Assembly: GCF_025421715.1 (NCBI RefSeq)
Contig: NZ_JAOEFC010000001.1
Coordinates: forward strand, 806,001-870,000
Source: Microbacterium festucae
GTDB lineage: Bacteria; Actinomycetota; Actinomycetes; Actinomycetales; Microbacteriaceae
DNA: 64,000 nt
Reading direction: 5' to 3'
Below are positions 1-8,212 of the stretch, piece by piece. The translations under genes and the position numbers were made by a program. Every line of letters starts with the position of its first letter. Position 1 is the first letter of the stretch. Under the pieces are notes generated by a model, which did not search any database, was not told where the DNA came from, and saw only the letters and a program-made list of their open reading frames with translations.

Positions 1-2
1 TC

Positions 3-887
3 ACCGGCGAGGTCGTCGACACCCACCGCGAACCCGTACCCTCCACCCATCCCGATGAGGCCGCCGCTGCCATCGTGCGGGGGGTGGAGCACGTGGCCGC
101 CGCCCGCGCCGATGCCGCGCTCATCGGAGTCGGCGTCGCCGTCTCGGGGATGGTCGACCAGGCCGGCGGTGTGGTGCGGCACAGCGGCGCCCAGCAGTGG
201 GAGGACGTGCCGTTGCGCGCGCTGCTCGCAGACCGACTCGGTGTGCCGGTCATCATCGACAGCTACGTCAACGCTCTCGCTTCGGGCGAGCTGCTGTTCG
301 CTCCCCGACACGAGGGGCGCAGTCTCCTCGCCTTCACCGTCGGCACCAGTCTGGGTGCCTCCGTGGTCGTCGAGGGCAGGATCCACCGCGGGTTCGACGG
401 CACCGCCGGGGGATTCGCGCACTGGCGGGCGGATGGCGCAGCCGAGGCGGACCGCCCCTGCCACTGCGGCGCCACCGGGTGCCTGGAGACGTGGGCCAGC
501 GGGTGGGGTCTGGCGCGCGAGTACGAGCGACGCGGCGTCACCGCTGACACCGCGTCCGACGAGATCCGCGTGCAGGTGCACGACGAAGCCGCCCGGCGAC
601 TGGGGGCGGCCATGGCCAACGCCTGCAAGATGTTCGGTCCGGAGCGGGTGCTCGTCGCCGTCGGATCCGAGGTCGACGGCGACGCGCTCCTCCCCCGCGC
701 CGCCGCGGTGTTCGCCGAGCAGTTCGTGCACGAGCACGCTCCCGCTCCCGCCCTCGACGTGACGGCGGCAGACCGCCTGGCTTTCGCTCGGGGCGCAGCC
801 TACGAGGTGCTCGCGCACATGTTCAGCGCGGACCGCGCCTTCGAATCCGAGGCCGACGACCACACCGAGCGCGCAATCGCACACTGA
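3..887 (+). CDS. ROK family protein (sugar kinase or NagC-type repressor), 5' truncated
   Basis: The reading frame is open from the left edge, so the true start lies upstream. The visible 294 residues match the C-terminal ROK domain: a glycine-rich VGTSLGAS stretch and the cysteine motif CHCGATGCLE (codons from base 459), which binds the structural zinc in ROK proteins. ROK proteins are either glucokinase-type sugar kinases or, with an N-terminal winged helix, sugar-responsive repressors. The part that would separate these is outside the window. An upstream ATG at 75 is possible but would cut into the conserved fold. Confidence 0.85.
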   Translation, partial: TGEVVDTHREPVPSTHPDEAAAAIVRGVEHVAAARADAALIGVGVAVSGMVDQAGGVVRHSGAQQWEDVPLRALLADRLGVPVIIDSYVNALASGELLFAPRHEGRSLLAFTVGTSLGASVVVEGRIHRGFDGTAGGFAHWRADGAAEADRPCHCGATGCLETWASGWGLAREYERRGVTADTASDEIRVQVHDEAARRLGAAMANACKMFGPERVLVAVGSEVDGDALLPRAAAVFAEQFVHEHAPAPALDVTAADRLAFARGAAYEVLAHMFSADRAFESEADDHTERAIAH

Positions 888-957
888 CCCTCCCCCACCC
901 ATTGCGGGCGGGATGCGGGGCACGGCATGCTGGCCGGGGGACGTCTGGGGGGACGGC

Positions 958-2163
958 ATGGCGGAACAGGTCGGCATCATCGGCGGCGGGATCGTCGGCA
1001 TCGCACTCGCGCGCGAGCTGACGGCGGCGGGCGCCGAGGTCACCGTGCTCGAGAAGGAGAGCCGGCTCGCGCAGCATCAGACCGGCCACAACTCCGGGGT
1101 CGTGCACGCCGGCCTGTACTACGCGCCCGGATCGATGAAGGCGACGCTGTGCGCCGAGGGACGCGGCCTGCTGCGGGAGTTCTGCGCCGACAGGTCGCTG
1201 CCCTACCGCGCGGTCGGCAAGCTGGTCGTCGCCGTCGACGCCGCGGAGCTGCCGGCCCTCGCCGAGATCGAGCGGCGCTCGCGCGCCAATGCCGTGCCCG
1301 ACCTCACCCGCATCGACGATCCGGGGCGGCTGCGCGAGGTCGAACCGCACGTCGCCGGCGTCGCGGCCGTGCACTCGCCGCAGACCGCGGTGGTCGACTA
1401 CGCCGCCATCACCGAGGCCCTCGCGCAGGACGTGCGCGCCGCGGGCGGCCGCGTGCTGCTGCACACCGAGGTCACCGGCATCCGCATCGAGCGCGGCCGC
1501 GTGCGGGTGATCACCCGCACCGGCGCGCACCTCTTCGACCGCGTGGTGGCCGCCGCCGGGCTGCAGTCCGACCTCATCGCCCGCCTCGTCGGGGCCGACC
1601 CGGCACCGCGCATCCTGCCGTTCCGCGGCGAGTACTGGATGCTGAAGCCGTCGCGCACCGGCCTCGTGCGCGGCATGATCTACCCGGTGCCCGACCCGCG
1701 GTTCCCGTTCTTGGGCGTGCACTTCACCCGCGGCGTCTACGACGACGTGCACGTCGGACCCAACGCGTTGCCGGCCCTCGCCCGCGAGGGCTACCGCTGG
1801 CGCGACGTGTCGCTCGCCGACACCTGGGGGTCACTGCGCTGGCCCGGCGCCCCCGCCCTGGCACGCCGCCACTGGCGCATGGGCGTCGACGAGATCAGCG
1901 GGTCGCTCGTGAAGGCGCTCTACTTCCGCAAGGCACGGCGGTTCATCCCCGAGCTGGCGATGGGCGACCTCGCCCGCAAATCGGGCGCCGGCGTGCGCGC
2001 ACAGGCCTGGGGCCGGGCGGGGGATCTGCTCGACGACTTCGCGGTCGACCAGGTGGGGCCGGTCACCGTGCTGCGCAACGCCCCGTCACCGGCGGCGACG
2101 AGCGCGCTGGCGATCGCCCGCTACCTGCGCGCCCACCATCTCGGCTCGCCCGCCGCCCGCTGA
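958..2163 (+). CDS. lhgO: L-2-hydroxyglutarate oxidase (FAD-dependent)
   Basis: A 401-residue DAO-fold flavoprotein. It begins with the Rossmann motif GGGIVG at residues 9-14, followed by QTGHNSGVVHAGLYY, the typical LhgO/YgaF signature around the flavin. It oxidises L-2-hydroxyglutarate to 2-oxoglutarate and passes electrons to the respiratory quinone pool. I chose the ATG at 958 because it follows a G-rich ribosome binding site and puts the FAD motif close to the N-terminus. An in-frame ATG at 913 would add 15 residues with no family similarity. It is convergent with the MFS gene, with a hairpin between them. Confidence 0.88.
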   Translation: MAEQVGIIGGGIVGIALARELTAAGAEVTVLEKESRLAQHQTGHNSGVVHAGLYYAPGSMKATLCAEGRGLLREFCADRSLPYRAVGKLVVAVDAAELPALAEIERRSRANAVPDLTRIDDPGRLREVEPHVAGVAAVHSPQTAVVDYAAITEALAQDVRAAGGRVLLHTEVTGIRIERGRVRVITRTGAHLFDRVVAAAGLQSDLIARLVGADPAPRILPFRGEYWMLKPSRTGLVRGMIYPVPDPRFPFLGVHFTRGVYDDVHVGPNALPALAREGYRWRDVSLADTWGSLRWPGAPALARRHWRMGVDEISGSLVKALYFRKARRFIPELAMGDLARKSGAGVRAQAWGRAGDLLDDFAVDQVGPVTVLRNAPSPAATSALAIARYLRAHHLGSPAAR

Positions 2164-2176
2164 GCCCGGAACGCCT

Positions 2177-2214
2177 CGCCGCCGCGCGCCCGGTTGACGG
2201 GGCGCGCGGCGGCG
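2177..2214. terminator. Bidirectional hairpin terminator between lhgO and the MFS gene
   Basis: A perfect 15-bp inverted repeat (2177-2191 and 2200-2214) with an 8-nt loop lies between two convergent genes. It lacks a T-tract, as is common in high-GC actinobacteria. Confidence 0.7.
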
Positions 2215-2224
2215 GGAAGGGCGC

Positions 2225-3775
2225 TCAGCGGGATGCCGAGGCGGGAACCTCCGCGGCGGGAACCTCCCCGGCGGGGGCGTCGCCGCGCAGGTGCTCGGGC
2301 TTCTTCAGGAACAGCACGACGATCACGCCCACCGCCATCACGATGATGGGGAGGATGAGGCTCTGCGCCATGGCATCCGCGAAGCCGTCGAGGGCCTGCG
2401 GCGGGAGGGCTCCCGAACCGAACTCGCCGCCGGCCGACCCCGCCTGCGGCAGGTTGGCTTCGAGGCGCGCCTGCATGAAGGCGGCGATGGCGGCCGATCC
2501 CATGACCGAGCCCACGGTGCGGGTGGTGTTGTAGATGCCGGCGCCGGCGCCCGCCTGTCGGGGCGACAGGTTGCGGGTGGCGGTGGTGGCCAGCGGCCCC
2601 CACATGCCGGCGTTGCCGATGCCGATGAGCGCGGCCGGGAACAGGTACATCCAGGTGGGGGTGTCGGGGTGCATGAGCAGCGCGTACCAGGCGAGGGCGA
2701 CGGTGACGCAGAGGAGTCCGGGAACCAGCAGCACGCGCGGGTCGACGCGGTCGAGGATGCGTCCCGCGATCGGCGAGAGCACGCCGGCGGCGACGGCCGT
2801 CGGGATCAGCAGGAGCGCCGACTCGGTGGGGGTGAGCCCCTTGGCGAGCTGGAGGAAGAACATGAGCGGCAGCGTCATGCTCGTCACGACGAAGCCGACC
2901 ACGGCGATGCCCATGTTCGACACCGAGAAGTTGCGCTCGGTGAACAGGCCCAGCGGCACGAGCGGCTCGCTGCGGGTCTTCGCCTGCTGCCAAAGGAACA
3001 GGCCCATCACGACGATTCCGCCGACGATCATGCCCCACACCCAGCCGGCCCAGTCGTAGTGCTCGCCCTCCTGCAGTCCGAAGACGATGAGGAACAGTCC
3101 GGTCGCGCTCAGCGCGACGCCGACGAGGTCGAACCGGTGCTGGTGGGTATCGAGCTTGGGGACGAGGATCCACGCCAGCACGAAGCCGATCACGCCGACG
3201 GGCAGATTGACGAAGAAGATCCACTCCCAGCCGAAGCCGTCGACGAGCAGGCCGCCGGCCAGCGGACCCACGAGCATGGCGACGCCCGAGGTCGCGCCCC
3301 ACAGGCCCATGGCGGCGCCGCGCTGGGTGGGCGGGAAGGTGCGGGTGATCACGGCCATCGTCTGCGGCGTCATCAGCGCCGCACCCAGTCCCTGCACGGC
3401 GCGGAACGCGATGAGCGTGCCGAGGTCGGGCGAGAGCCCGCACCCGAGCGAGGCGAGCGTGAAGACGGCGAGGCCGATGAGGTAGATGTTCTTGGGGCCG
3501 AAGCGGTCACCGAGCCGGCCGGTGATCAGCAGCGGCACGGCGTAGGCCAGCAGGTAGGCCGACGTCACCCACACCACGTTGTCGAGGTTGGCGGTGGCCG
3601 GGTCGAGCGCCGCCTTGATGGCGGGGTTGGCGACCGAGACGATGGTCGTGTCGACGAGGATCATGAAGAATCCGATGACCAGCGCCCACAGGGCGGGCCA
3701 GGGACTCTGGGTGCGGACGGTGCCGGTGGGCGTACCGGTGGTGCCGGTCGTCCCGGTGGACGGGGTCGTGCTCAT
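2225..3775 (-). CDS. MFS drug-efflux transporter, DHA2 (EmrB/QacA) family
   Basis: A 516-residue membrane protein. The size, the 14 predicted hydrophobic segments and the motif GRLGDRFGPKN (motif A, loop 2-3) fit proton-driven DHA2 exporters. The motif-C-like stretch GPLAGGLL in the fifth segment also fits an exporter. The hydrophilic N-terminus is Thr/Gly-rich. The start at 3775 overlaps the stop of the PadR gene (ATGA, 3772-3775), so the two are translationally coupled and the exporter is probably controlled by that repressor. The substrate cannot be told from the sequence. The C-terminal 30 residues are a charged Ala/Pro-rich tail. Confidence 0.88.
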   Translation of the reverse strand: MSTTPSTGTTGTTGTPTGTVRTQSPWPALWALVIGFFMILVDTTIVSVANPAIKAALDPATANLDNVVWVTSAYLLAYAVPLLITGRLGDRFGPKNIYLIGLAVFTLASLGCGLSPDLGTLIAFRAVQGLGAALMTPQTMAVITRTFPPTQRGAAMGLWGATSGVAMLVGPLAGGLLVDGFGWEWIFFVNLPVGVIGFVLAWILVPKLDTHQHRFDLVGVALSATGLFLIVFGLQEGEHYDWAGWVWGMIVGGIVVMGLFLWQQAKTRSEPLVPLGLFTERNFSVSNMGIAVVGFVVTSMTLPLMFFLQLAKGLTPTESALLLIPTAVAAGVLSPIAGRILDRVDPRVLLVPGLLCVTVALAWYALLMHPDTPTWMYLFPAALIGIGNAGMWGPLATTATRNLSPRQAGAGAGIYNTTRTVGSVMGSAAIAAFMQARLEANLPQAGSAGGEFGSGALPPQALDGFADAMAQSLILPIIVMAVGVIVVLFLKKPEHLRGDAPAGEVPAAEVPASASR

Positions 3776-4392
3776 GCGCGGGCGGCCTCTCTCTGTGCCA
3801 GGTAGCGGTCCGTGGGGGCGGTGTCGGTGCCCCACGGGATGTCGTCGTCGGCGAGGCGCGCGATGAGCGCCTCGCTCCAGGTCAGGTCGGCGCGCACGAG
3901 GGCGAGGTCGCGCTCGACCTCGACGAGGTACTGCAGCGGCACCCCCTTCGCACGCCCCTTCGTGTAGCCCTCCGTGAGGGCGGACTCGTAGGCCGTGAGG
4001 GCGGTGTGACGGATGCCGAGCCTGTCGCGCACCTCGTCGCGGTCGAGGTTGTGCGACTCGGCCAGCGCGATGCGGAACTGCGCGGGAGTGTCGATCCCGA
4101 CCAGTTCGCGCCGCACCCAGTCGAGGGCGACTGCGACGCCGGCATCCGTCACCGAATAGGTGGTGCGCTCGGGGCGGTTGCCGTCGCGGTCGACGCCGAC
4201 CTCCACGATGAGCCCGCTCTTCTCGAGGCGGGCGACCGTGTGGTACATCGTGCCGTTGGTGATGGTCACCAGCCGGTCGTCGTGCCGGATGCGCATCAGG
4301 CGCATCATCTCGTAGGGGTGCATGTCGTCTACGCGCAGCAGCGTCAGGACCATGAGTCCCAGCGGCGTCAGGCGGTCGACGGCATCCTTCAT
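3772..4392 (-). CDS. PadR family transcriptional regulator (long form)
   Basis: A 206-residue protein with an N-terminal winged helix (about residues 10-85, including MMRLMRIRHDD and NGTMYHTVARLEKSGLI) and a C-terminal Vir-type helical domain. This is the layout of longer PadR repressors, which usually control an adjacent efflux pump. The ATG at 4392 is preceded by GGAG at 5 nt. A GTG two codons upstream overlaps that site and is less likely. The gene is coupled to the downstream MFS exporter by an ATGA overlap, and its promoter region carries a perfect 16-bp palindrome, so autoregulation is likely. Confidence 0.85.
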   Translation of the reverse strand: MKDAVDRLTPLGLMVLTLLRVDDMHPYEMMRLMRIRHDDRLVTITNGTMYHTVARLEKSGLIVEVGVDRDGNRPERTTYSVTDAGVAVALDWVRRELVGIDTPAQFRIALAESHNLDRDEVRDRLGIRHTALTAYESALTEGYTKGRAKGVPLQYLVEVERDLALVRADLTWSEALIARLADDDIPWGTDTAPTDRYLAQREAARA

Positions 4393-4409
4393 CTTCACTC
4401 CGATTCGAT

Positions 4410-4425
4410 TAGTCCACGTGGACTA
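4410..4425. promoter_or_regulatory. Palindromic operator in front of the PadR-MFS operon
   Basis: TAGTCCACGTGGACTA is a perfect 16-bp palindrome about 18 bp before the padR start. On the minus strand a TATAGT -10-like hexamer (4428-4423) overlaps its edge, so a bound dimer would block the promoter. The most likely ligand is the adjacent PadR protein. Confidence 0.75.
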
Positions 4426-4458
4426 TACCATCTGGAGTGTTCCGCGACGGCGGGGTGG

Positions 4459-5409
4459 TCAGCGGCGCGGACCGCCTGCGGATCCGCCCGTCGGCGCCGT
4501 GGCGGTGTCGACGCGCACCACGAGCGTGGCGGTGAATCCGGCGGTGGCGTCTCCGGTGACGGTGGCCACCTGCAGCGCGCCGCCGTCGTCGCCGAAGACG
4601 TTGTCGGATGCCAGCGTGATCTGGGCGAGGTTGCGGGAAGAGCCGTCGTAGGCGGGCAGGGCGTAGACCGGCTCGACCGCGCTCTGCGGCAGCGCCAGCT
4701 GCGAGGTGGCGATGGCGTTGCCCGAGTCGGTGATGCCCGCCTCGGACGGGTAGACCTCGAAGTGGATGTGGGGCCAGCGCCCGGTGTAGCAGCCGGGCAC
4801 GACCGAGGTGAAGGTGACCTGGCCGTCGGCGTCGGCGATCTGCACGCCGCGCAGGAAGGTCTCGTTCTCGACGCCCGACGAGTACATCGAGTAGCGCCCC
4901 TGGGCGTCGCAGTGCCACGCGTAGACGGCCACCCCGGCGAAGGGGGCGTCACCGGATGCCATGTCGGTGAGGCGCAGCGTGACGGTGAGGGGGACGCCGT
5001 CGACGGGCGCCTGTGCGCCGATGCTGGAGCGGATGTCGCTGCGGACGATGCCCGACTGCTCGAGCACGTCGGGGCCGTTCGAGCCGTCGCCCGGGTAGGG
5101 CCCGGCCGTCTCGTCGGGGATCTCGCCGGCGGGGAGCGCCGCGGCGGCGGTCGCGGTCGCACTGGCCGTGGGAGTCGGGGTGGAGGTCGGGCTCGGCGTC
5201 GTCGTGGGCGCCGCACTCGAAGTCGGCGCGCAGGCGGCGAGCGCCGCCGAGCCGAGCCCCAGGCCGACCAGCCCCAGCACGCTGCGGCGGCTGAACAGGG
5301 TCTGCAGGTCGAAGCGCGCGCCCTGGTCGACGACCTCTTCGTCGGGTCGCGGCAGCACGCGCCCCTCGTAGCGGGGGCCGTCGGAGCTCTGGTGCGGGTC
5401 GGGGATCAT
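4459..5409 (-). CDS. Intradiol ring-cleavage dioxygenase-like protein, Tat-exported lipoprotein
   Basis: A 316-residue protein of the protocatechuate 3,4-dioxygenase beta-like fold. The family's ferric ligands are all present: Tyr173 (GRYSMY), Tyr208, His214 and His216 (in CYTGRWPHIHFEVY). The N-terminus has an SRRSVLGLV twin-arginine motif at residues 40-48, then a hydrophobic stretch and LAAC with a lipobox cysteine at 60, followed by a long Thr/Ser/Pro linker. It should therefore be exported folded and anchored to the outer face of the membrane. Cytoplasmic intradiol enzymes act in catechol degradation, but this extracytoplasmic subgroup has no firm substrate. It stands alone next to purC. 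Start chosen at the ATG at 5409. Confidence 0.85.
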   Translation of the reverse strand: MIPDPHQSSDGPRYEGRVLPRPDEEVVDQGARFDLQTLFSRRSVLGLVGLGLGSAALAACAPTSSAAPTTTPSPTSTPTPTASATATAAAALPAGEIPDETAGPYPGDGSNGPDVLEQSGIVRSDIRSSIGAQAPVDGVPLTVTLRLTDMASGDAPFAGVAVYAWHCDAQGRYSMYSSGVENETFLRGVQIADADGQVTFTSVVPGCYTGRWPHIHFEVYPSEAGITDSGNAIATSQLALPQSAVEPVYALPAYDGSSRNLAQITLASDNVFGDDGGALQVATVTGDATAGFTATLVVRVDTATAPTGGSAGGPRR

Positions 5410-5512
5410 GACGTCAGTGTGCCGGGCCTGCTGATCCACGGCCTCGGGGAGGGCTATGAGACGGCTATGGGCGCGGGCGGCGGCACGACACGCCGCCCCC
5501 GATAATGGACGG

Positions 5513-6397
5513 GTGACGAACACGAGCGCGCTGCCCGGCTGGAACCACGTCTACTCGGGCAAGGTCCGCGACCTCTACCGCCCCGCCGACGACAGCGACG
5601 GGCGGATGCTGGTGGTCGCCAGCGACCGCGTCAGCGCGTTCGACCACGTGCTCTCCCCCGGCATCCCCGGCAAGGGGGCCCTGCTCACCGAGCTGAGCCT
5701 GTGGTGGTTCGACCAGCTCGCCGGCGCCGACGGCGGCCGCGCGATCCCCAACCACCTGCTCGGACAGACCCCGCCGGATGCCGTCGCCGACCGCGCGATG
5801 GTCGTCCGCGACCTCGACATGCAGCCGATCGAATGCGTCGTGCGCGGCTATCTGACCGGGTCGGGCTGGGCCGAGTACCGGGTCGACGGCACGGTGTGCG
5901 GCATCCCGCTGCCGGCGGGGCTGTTCAACGGCGACCGCCTTCCCGAGCCGATCTTCACCCCCGCCTACAAGGCGCCGCTGGGCGAGCACGACGAGAACAT
6001 CTCGTTCGAGCGCACCGTCGAGCTCGTCGGCGCCGAGCGCGCCGCGCAGCTGCGCGACACGTCGATCGAGATCTACACGCGCGCCGCGGCGACCGCCGAG
6101 GCGAAGGGGCTCGTGCTCGCCGACACCAAGTTCGAGTTCGGGGTCGACGCCGACGGCATCCTCACGCTCGCCGACGAAGTGCTCACGAGCGACTCGTCGC
6201 GGTACTGGGACGCCGCGACGTGGGCGGCCGGGGGCACCCCGGAGGAGCGGATGGCGAGCTTCGACAAGCAGATCGTGCGCGACTGGCTGAGCGCCGAATG
6301 GGACAAGCAGGGGACCCCTCCCGAGCTGCCCGCCGACATCGTCGAGAAGACCGCCGGCAAGTATCGGGAGCTGCTGGAGCGCCTCACCGCCGCCTGA
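5513..6397 (+). CDS. purC: Phosphoribosylaminoimidazole-succinocarboxamide synthase (SAICAR synthetase)
   Basis: A 294-residue enzyme of de novo purine synthesis that condenses CAIR with aspartate using ATP. The N-terminal VYSGKVRDLY nucleotide-binding loop, the ASDRVSAFD motif and the central IECVVRGYLTGSGW signature are all present, and the length is normal. The GTG at 5513 is the likely start. GATAAT (5501-5506) ends 6 nt before it, so the transcript may be leaderless. Upstream in-frame codons lie in non-conserved sequence. Confidence 0.95.
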   Translation: MTNTSALPGWNHVYSGKVRDLYRPADDSDGRMLVVASDRVSAFDHVLSPGIPGKGALLTELSLWWFDQLAGADGGRAIPNHLLGQTPPDAVADRAMVVRDLDMQPIECVVRGYLTGSGWAEYRVDGTVCGIPLPAGLFNGDRLPEPIFTPAYKAPLGEHDENISFERTVELVGAERAAQLRDTSIEIYTRAAATAEAKGLVLADTKFEFGVDADGILTLADEVLTSDSSRYWDAATWAAGGTPEERMASFDKQIVRDWLSAEWDKQGTPPELPADIVEKTAGKYRELLERLTAA

Positions 6398-6469
6398 CGC
6401 GGCGTCCAGCTTCCTCACAGGTAGGGTGGCGGCAGACCCGCATCCCCTCTCGTTCCGAGGAGCACACCC

Positions 6470-7810
6470 ATGCCCATCTGGTCCCTCCACGGCGACGGCC
6501 GCACCGTCGAGCCCGGCGCCGTCGTCGCGCCCGGCGAGCGCCTCGCCTGGCCCGCCACCATCGCGATCGGCGCGCAGCACGTCGTCGCCATGTTCGGCGC
6601 CACCTTCCTGGTGCCGATCCTCACCGGCTTCCCGGTGTCGACGACGCTGCTCTTCTCCGGCCTCGGCACGATCCTGTTCCTGCTGATCACGCGCAACAAG
6701 CTGCCCAGCTACCTCGGATCGTCGTTCGCCTTCATCGCCCCCATCACCGCGCTCAACGGCGGCAACGCCCTCGAGACGCCGCTGCAGATCACCCAGGCCC
6801 TGCTGGGCGTGGTCGTGGCCGGCGTGCTGCTGGCGCTCGTCGGCTTCATCGTGCAGGCGTTCGGCACCGGCTGGATCGAGAAGCTGATGCCGCCGGTCGT
6901 CTCGGGCGCCATCGTCGCCCTGATCGGCTTCAACCTCGCCCCCGCCGCCTGGGGCAACTTCCAGAAGCAGCCCGAACTGGCCACGCTCACCCTGGCCGTC
7001 GTCATCCTCTTCAGCGTGTTCTTCCGCGGATTCCTCGGGCGCGTGTCGATCTTCCTCGGCGTCGTCGTCGGCTACGTCGTGGCGGCCCTCACCGGACAGG
7101 TGGCCTTCGACGCGGTCGCCGAGGCCGACTGGATCGGCCTGCCCCAGTTCCACCTCGTGGGTCTCACCGACGGCACCGCCTGGTCGTTCGTGCCGATGTT
7201 CCTGCCGGTCGTGCTCGTGCTCATCGCCGAGAACGTCGGCCACGTGCGGGGCGTCGCGACCATGACCGGCGACCAGTCGATCAACAAGCACACCGGGCGC
7301 GCGCTCATCGCCGACGGTGTCGCCACCACCCTCGCGGGCGGCTTCGGCGGCTCGGGCACCACCACCTACGGCGAGAACATCGGCGTGATGGCCGCGACCC
7401 GCGTCTACTCCACCGCCGCCTACTGGGTGGCCGGCGCCGTGGCGATCCTGCTCGCGTTCTCGCCCAAGATCGGGGCCCTGTTCAACACCATCCCGGCCGG
7501 GGTGCTCGGCGGCGTCACGACCGCGCTGTACGGCCTCATCGGCGTCATCGGCATCAAGATCTGGGTCGACAACCAGGTCGACTTCTCGCGCCCCGTCAAC
7601 CAGTACACGGTCGCGGTGTCGTTCGTCATCGCCATCGCCGGCTTCGCCATGAGCTTCGGCAACCTGCAGTTCGGCGCGATCGTGCTCGGCACGGTCGCCG
7701 CGCTGGTGATCTACCACCTCGGCAACGCCATCGCCCGCGCCCGCAAGACCGGCGCCGACGACGGCGGCCCGATCGTCCCGATCGGCCAGCTCGGCGGCGA
7801 CCCCGAGTAA
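6470..7810 (+). CDS. uraA: Uracil/xanthine permease, NCS2 family
   Basis: A 446-residue polytopic protein with about 14 hydrophobic segments. The NCS2 hallmarks are present: AIGAQHVVAMFGATFLVP in the first segment, the membrane QH pair, the SSFAFIAPI stretch and GGFGGSGTTTYGENIG in segment 10, which lines the substrate site. GENIG is typical of UraA-type uracil permeases, so uracil is the best guess. Xanthine or another nucleobase remains possible. A GAGGAG ribosome site precedes the ATG, and a TAGGGT hexamer at 6422 may be the -10 element. Confidence 0.85.
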   Translation: MPIWSLHGDGRTVEPGAVVAPGERLAWPATIAIGAQHVVAMFGATFLVPILTGFPVSTTLLFSGLGTILFLLITRNKLPSYLGSSFAFIAPITALNGGNALETPLQITQALLGVVVAGVLLALVGFIVQAFGTGWIEKLMPPVVSGAIVALIGFNLAPAAWGNFQKQPELATLTLAVVILFSVFFRGFLGRVSIFLGVVVGYVVAALTGQVAFDAVAEADWIGLPQFHLVGLTDGTAWSFVPMFLPVVLVLIAENVGHVRGVATMTGDQSINKHTGRALIADGVATTLAGGFGGSGTTTYGENIGVMAATRVYSTAAYWVAGAVAILLAFSPKIGALFNTIPAGVLGGVTTALYGLIGVIGIKIWVDNQVDFSRPVNQYTVAVSFVIAIAGFAMSFGNLQFGAIVLGTVAALVIYHLGNAIARARKTGADDGGPIVPIGQLGGDPE

Positions 7811-7814
7811 CCCC

Positions 7815-7936
7815 CGGGGCCGGAGGGCGCCCGCCCGGGGCGCCCCCAGGGTCGCCCTCCCGGGCGTCGCCCTCCCTGGGGGCCCCTCCCGGGGGTCGCC
7901 CTCCCGGGGTCGCCCGCCCGGGGTCGGCCTCCCTGG
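7815..7936. repeat. GC-rich imperfect tandem repeat after the uracil permease gene
   Basis: The word GTCGCCCTCCC followed by GGG recurs four to five times, with small changes, at roughly 15-20 bp spacing. The first part contains two copies of the palindrome GGGCGCCC (7825-7832 and 7838-7845) that could fold as a terminator hairpin. No credible gene fits here. Together with two 57-bp hairpin elements this fills the 400-bp gap up to 8212. Confidence 0.6.
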
Positions 7937-7937
7937 T

Positions 7938-7994
7938 CGAGTGTCCAAGACACGCGGCATCCGCGGCTCGCCAACCGCGTGTCCTGGACACTCG
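7938..7994. repeat. 57-bp intergenic hairpin element, family A, copy 1
   Basis: Starts CGAGTGTCC and ends GGACACTCG. The arms pair over 19 bp with one mismatch, enclosing a 17-nt loop with CATCCGCGG. See the related copies at 8101 and 9113, which have exactly the same length. Confidence 0.85.
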
Positions 7995-8100
7995 GCGGGC
8001 ACATCGCGTCAGAAGGCGCGGCGGGCCCGCTAGCGGGCGGCGCCCCCGGACATGCACCCCGCGTCGCGTTCGCCGCCCCGCCCGGTTCCCGTACCCGGGT

Positions 8101-8157
8101 CGAGTGTCCAGGACACGCGGCATCCGCGGCCCGCCAACCGCGTGTCTTGGACACTCG
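8101..8157. repeat. 57-bp intergenic hairpin element, family A, copy 2
   Basis: Same ends, length and loop as the copy at 7938. The single non-paired position in the arms is swapped: AGGACAC on the left and GTGTCTT on the right, where copy 1 has AAGACAC and GTGTCCT. Lies 56 bp before the VOC gene start. Confidence 0.85.
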
Positions 8158-8212
8158 GCGGCAACGAACACCCCGCGGGCGGGGAATGTCGGGCGGATGC
8201 CGGGGGTTGAGT

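Noticed and set aside
913..957. Upstream ATG for lhgO
   Set aside because: It would add 15 residues rich in Trp and Cys ahead of the FAD motif, with no ribosome site as good as that before 958.
5465..8002. Very long minus-strand open frame (845 codons) opposite purC and the uracil permease
   Set aside because: High GC leaves antisense frames open. The translation is low-complexity Arg/Asp/Gly/Glu text with no domain, while the plus-strand genes have full family signatures.
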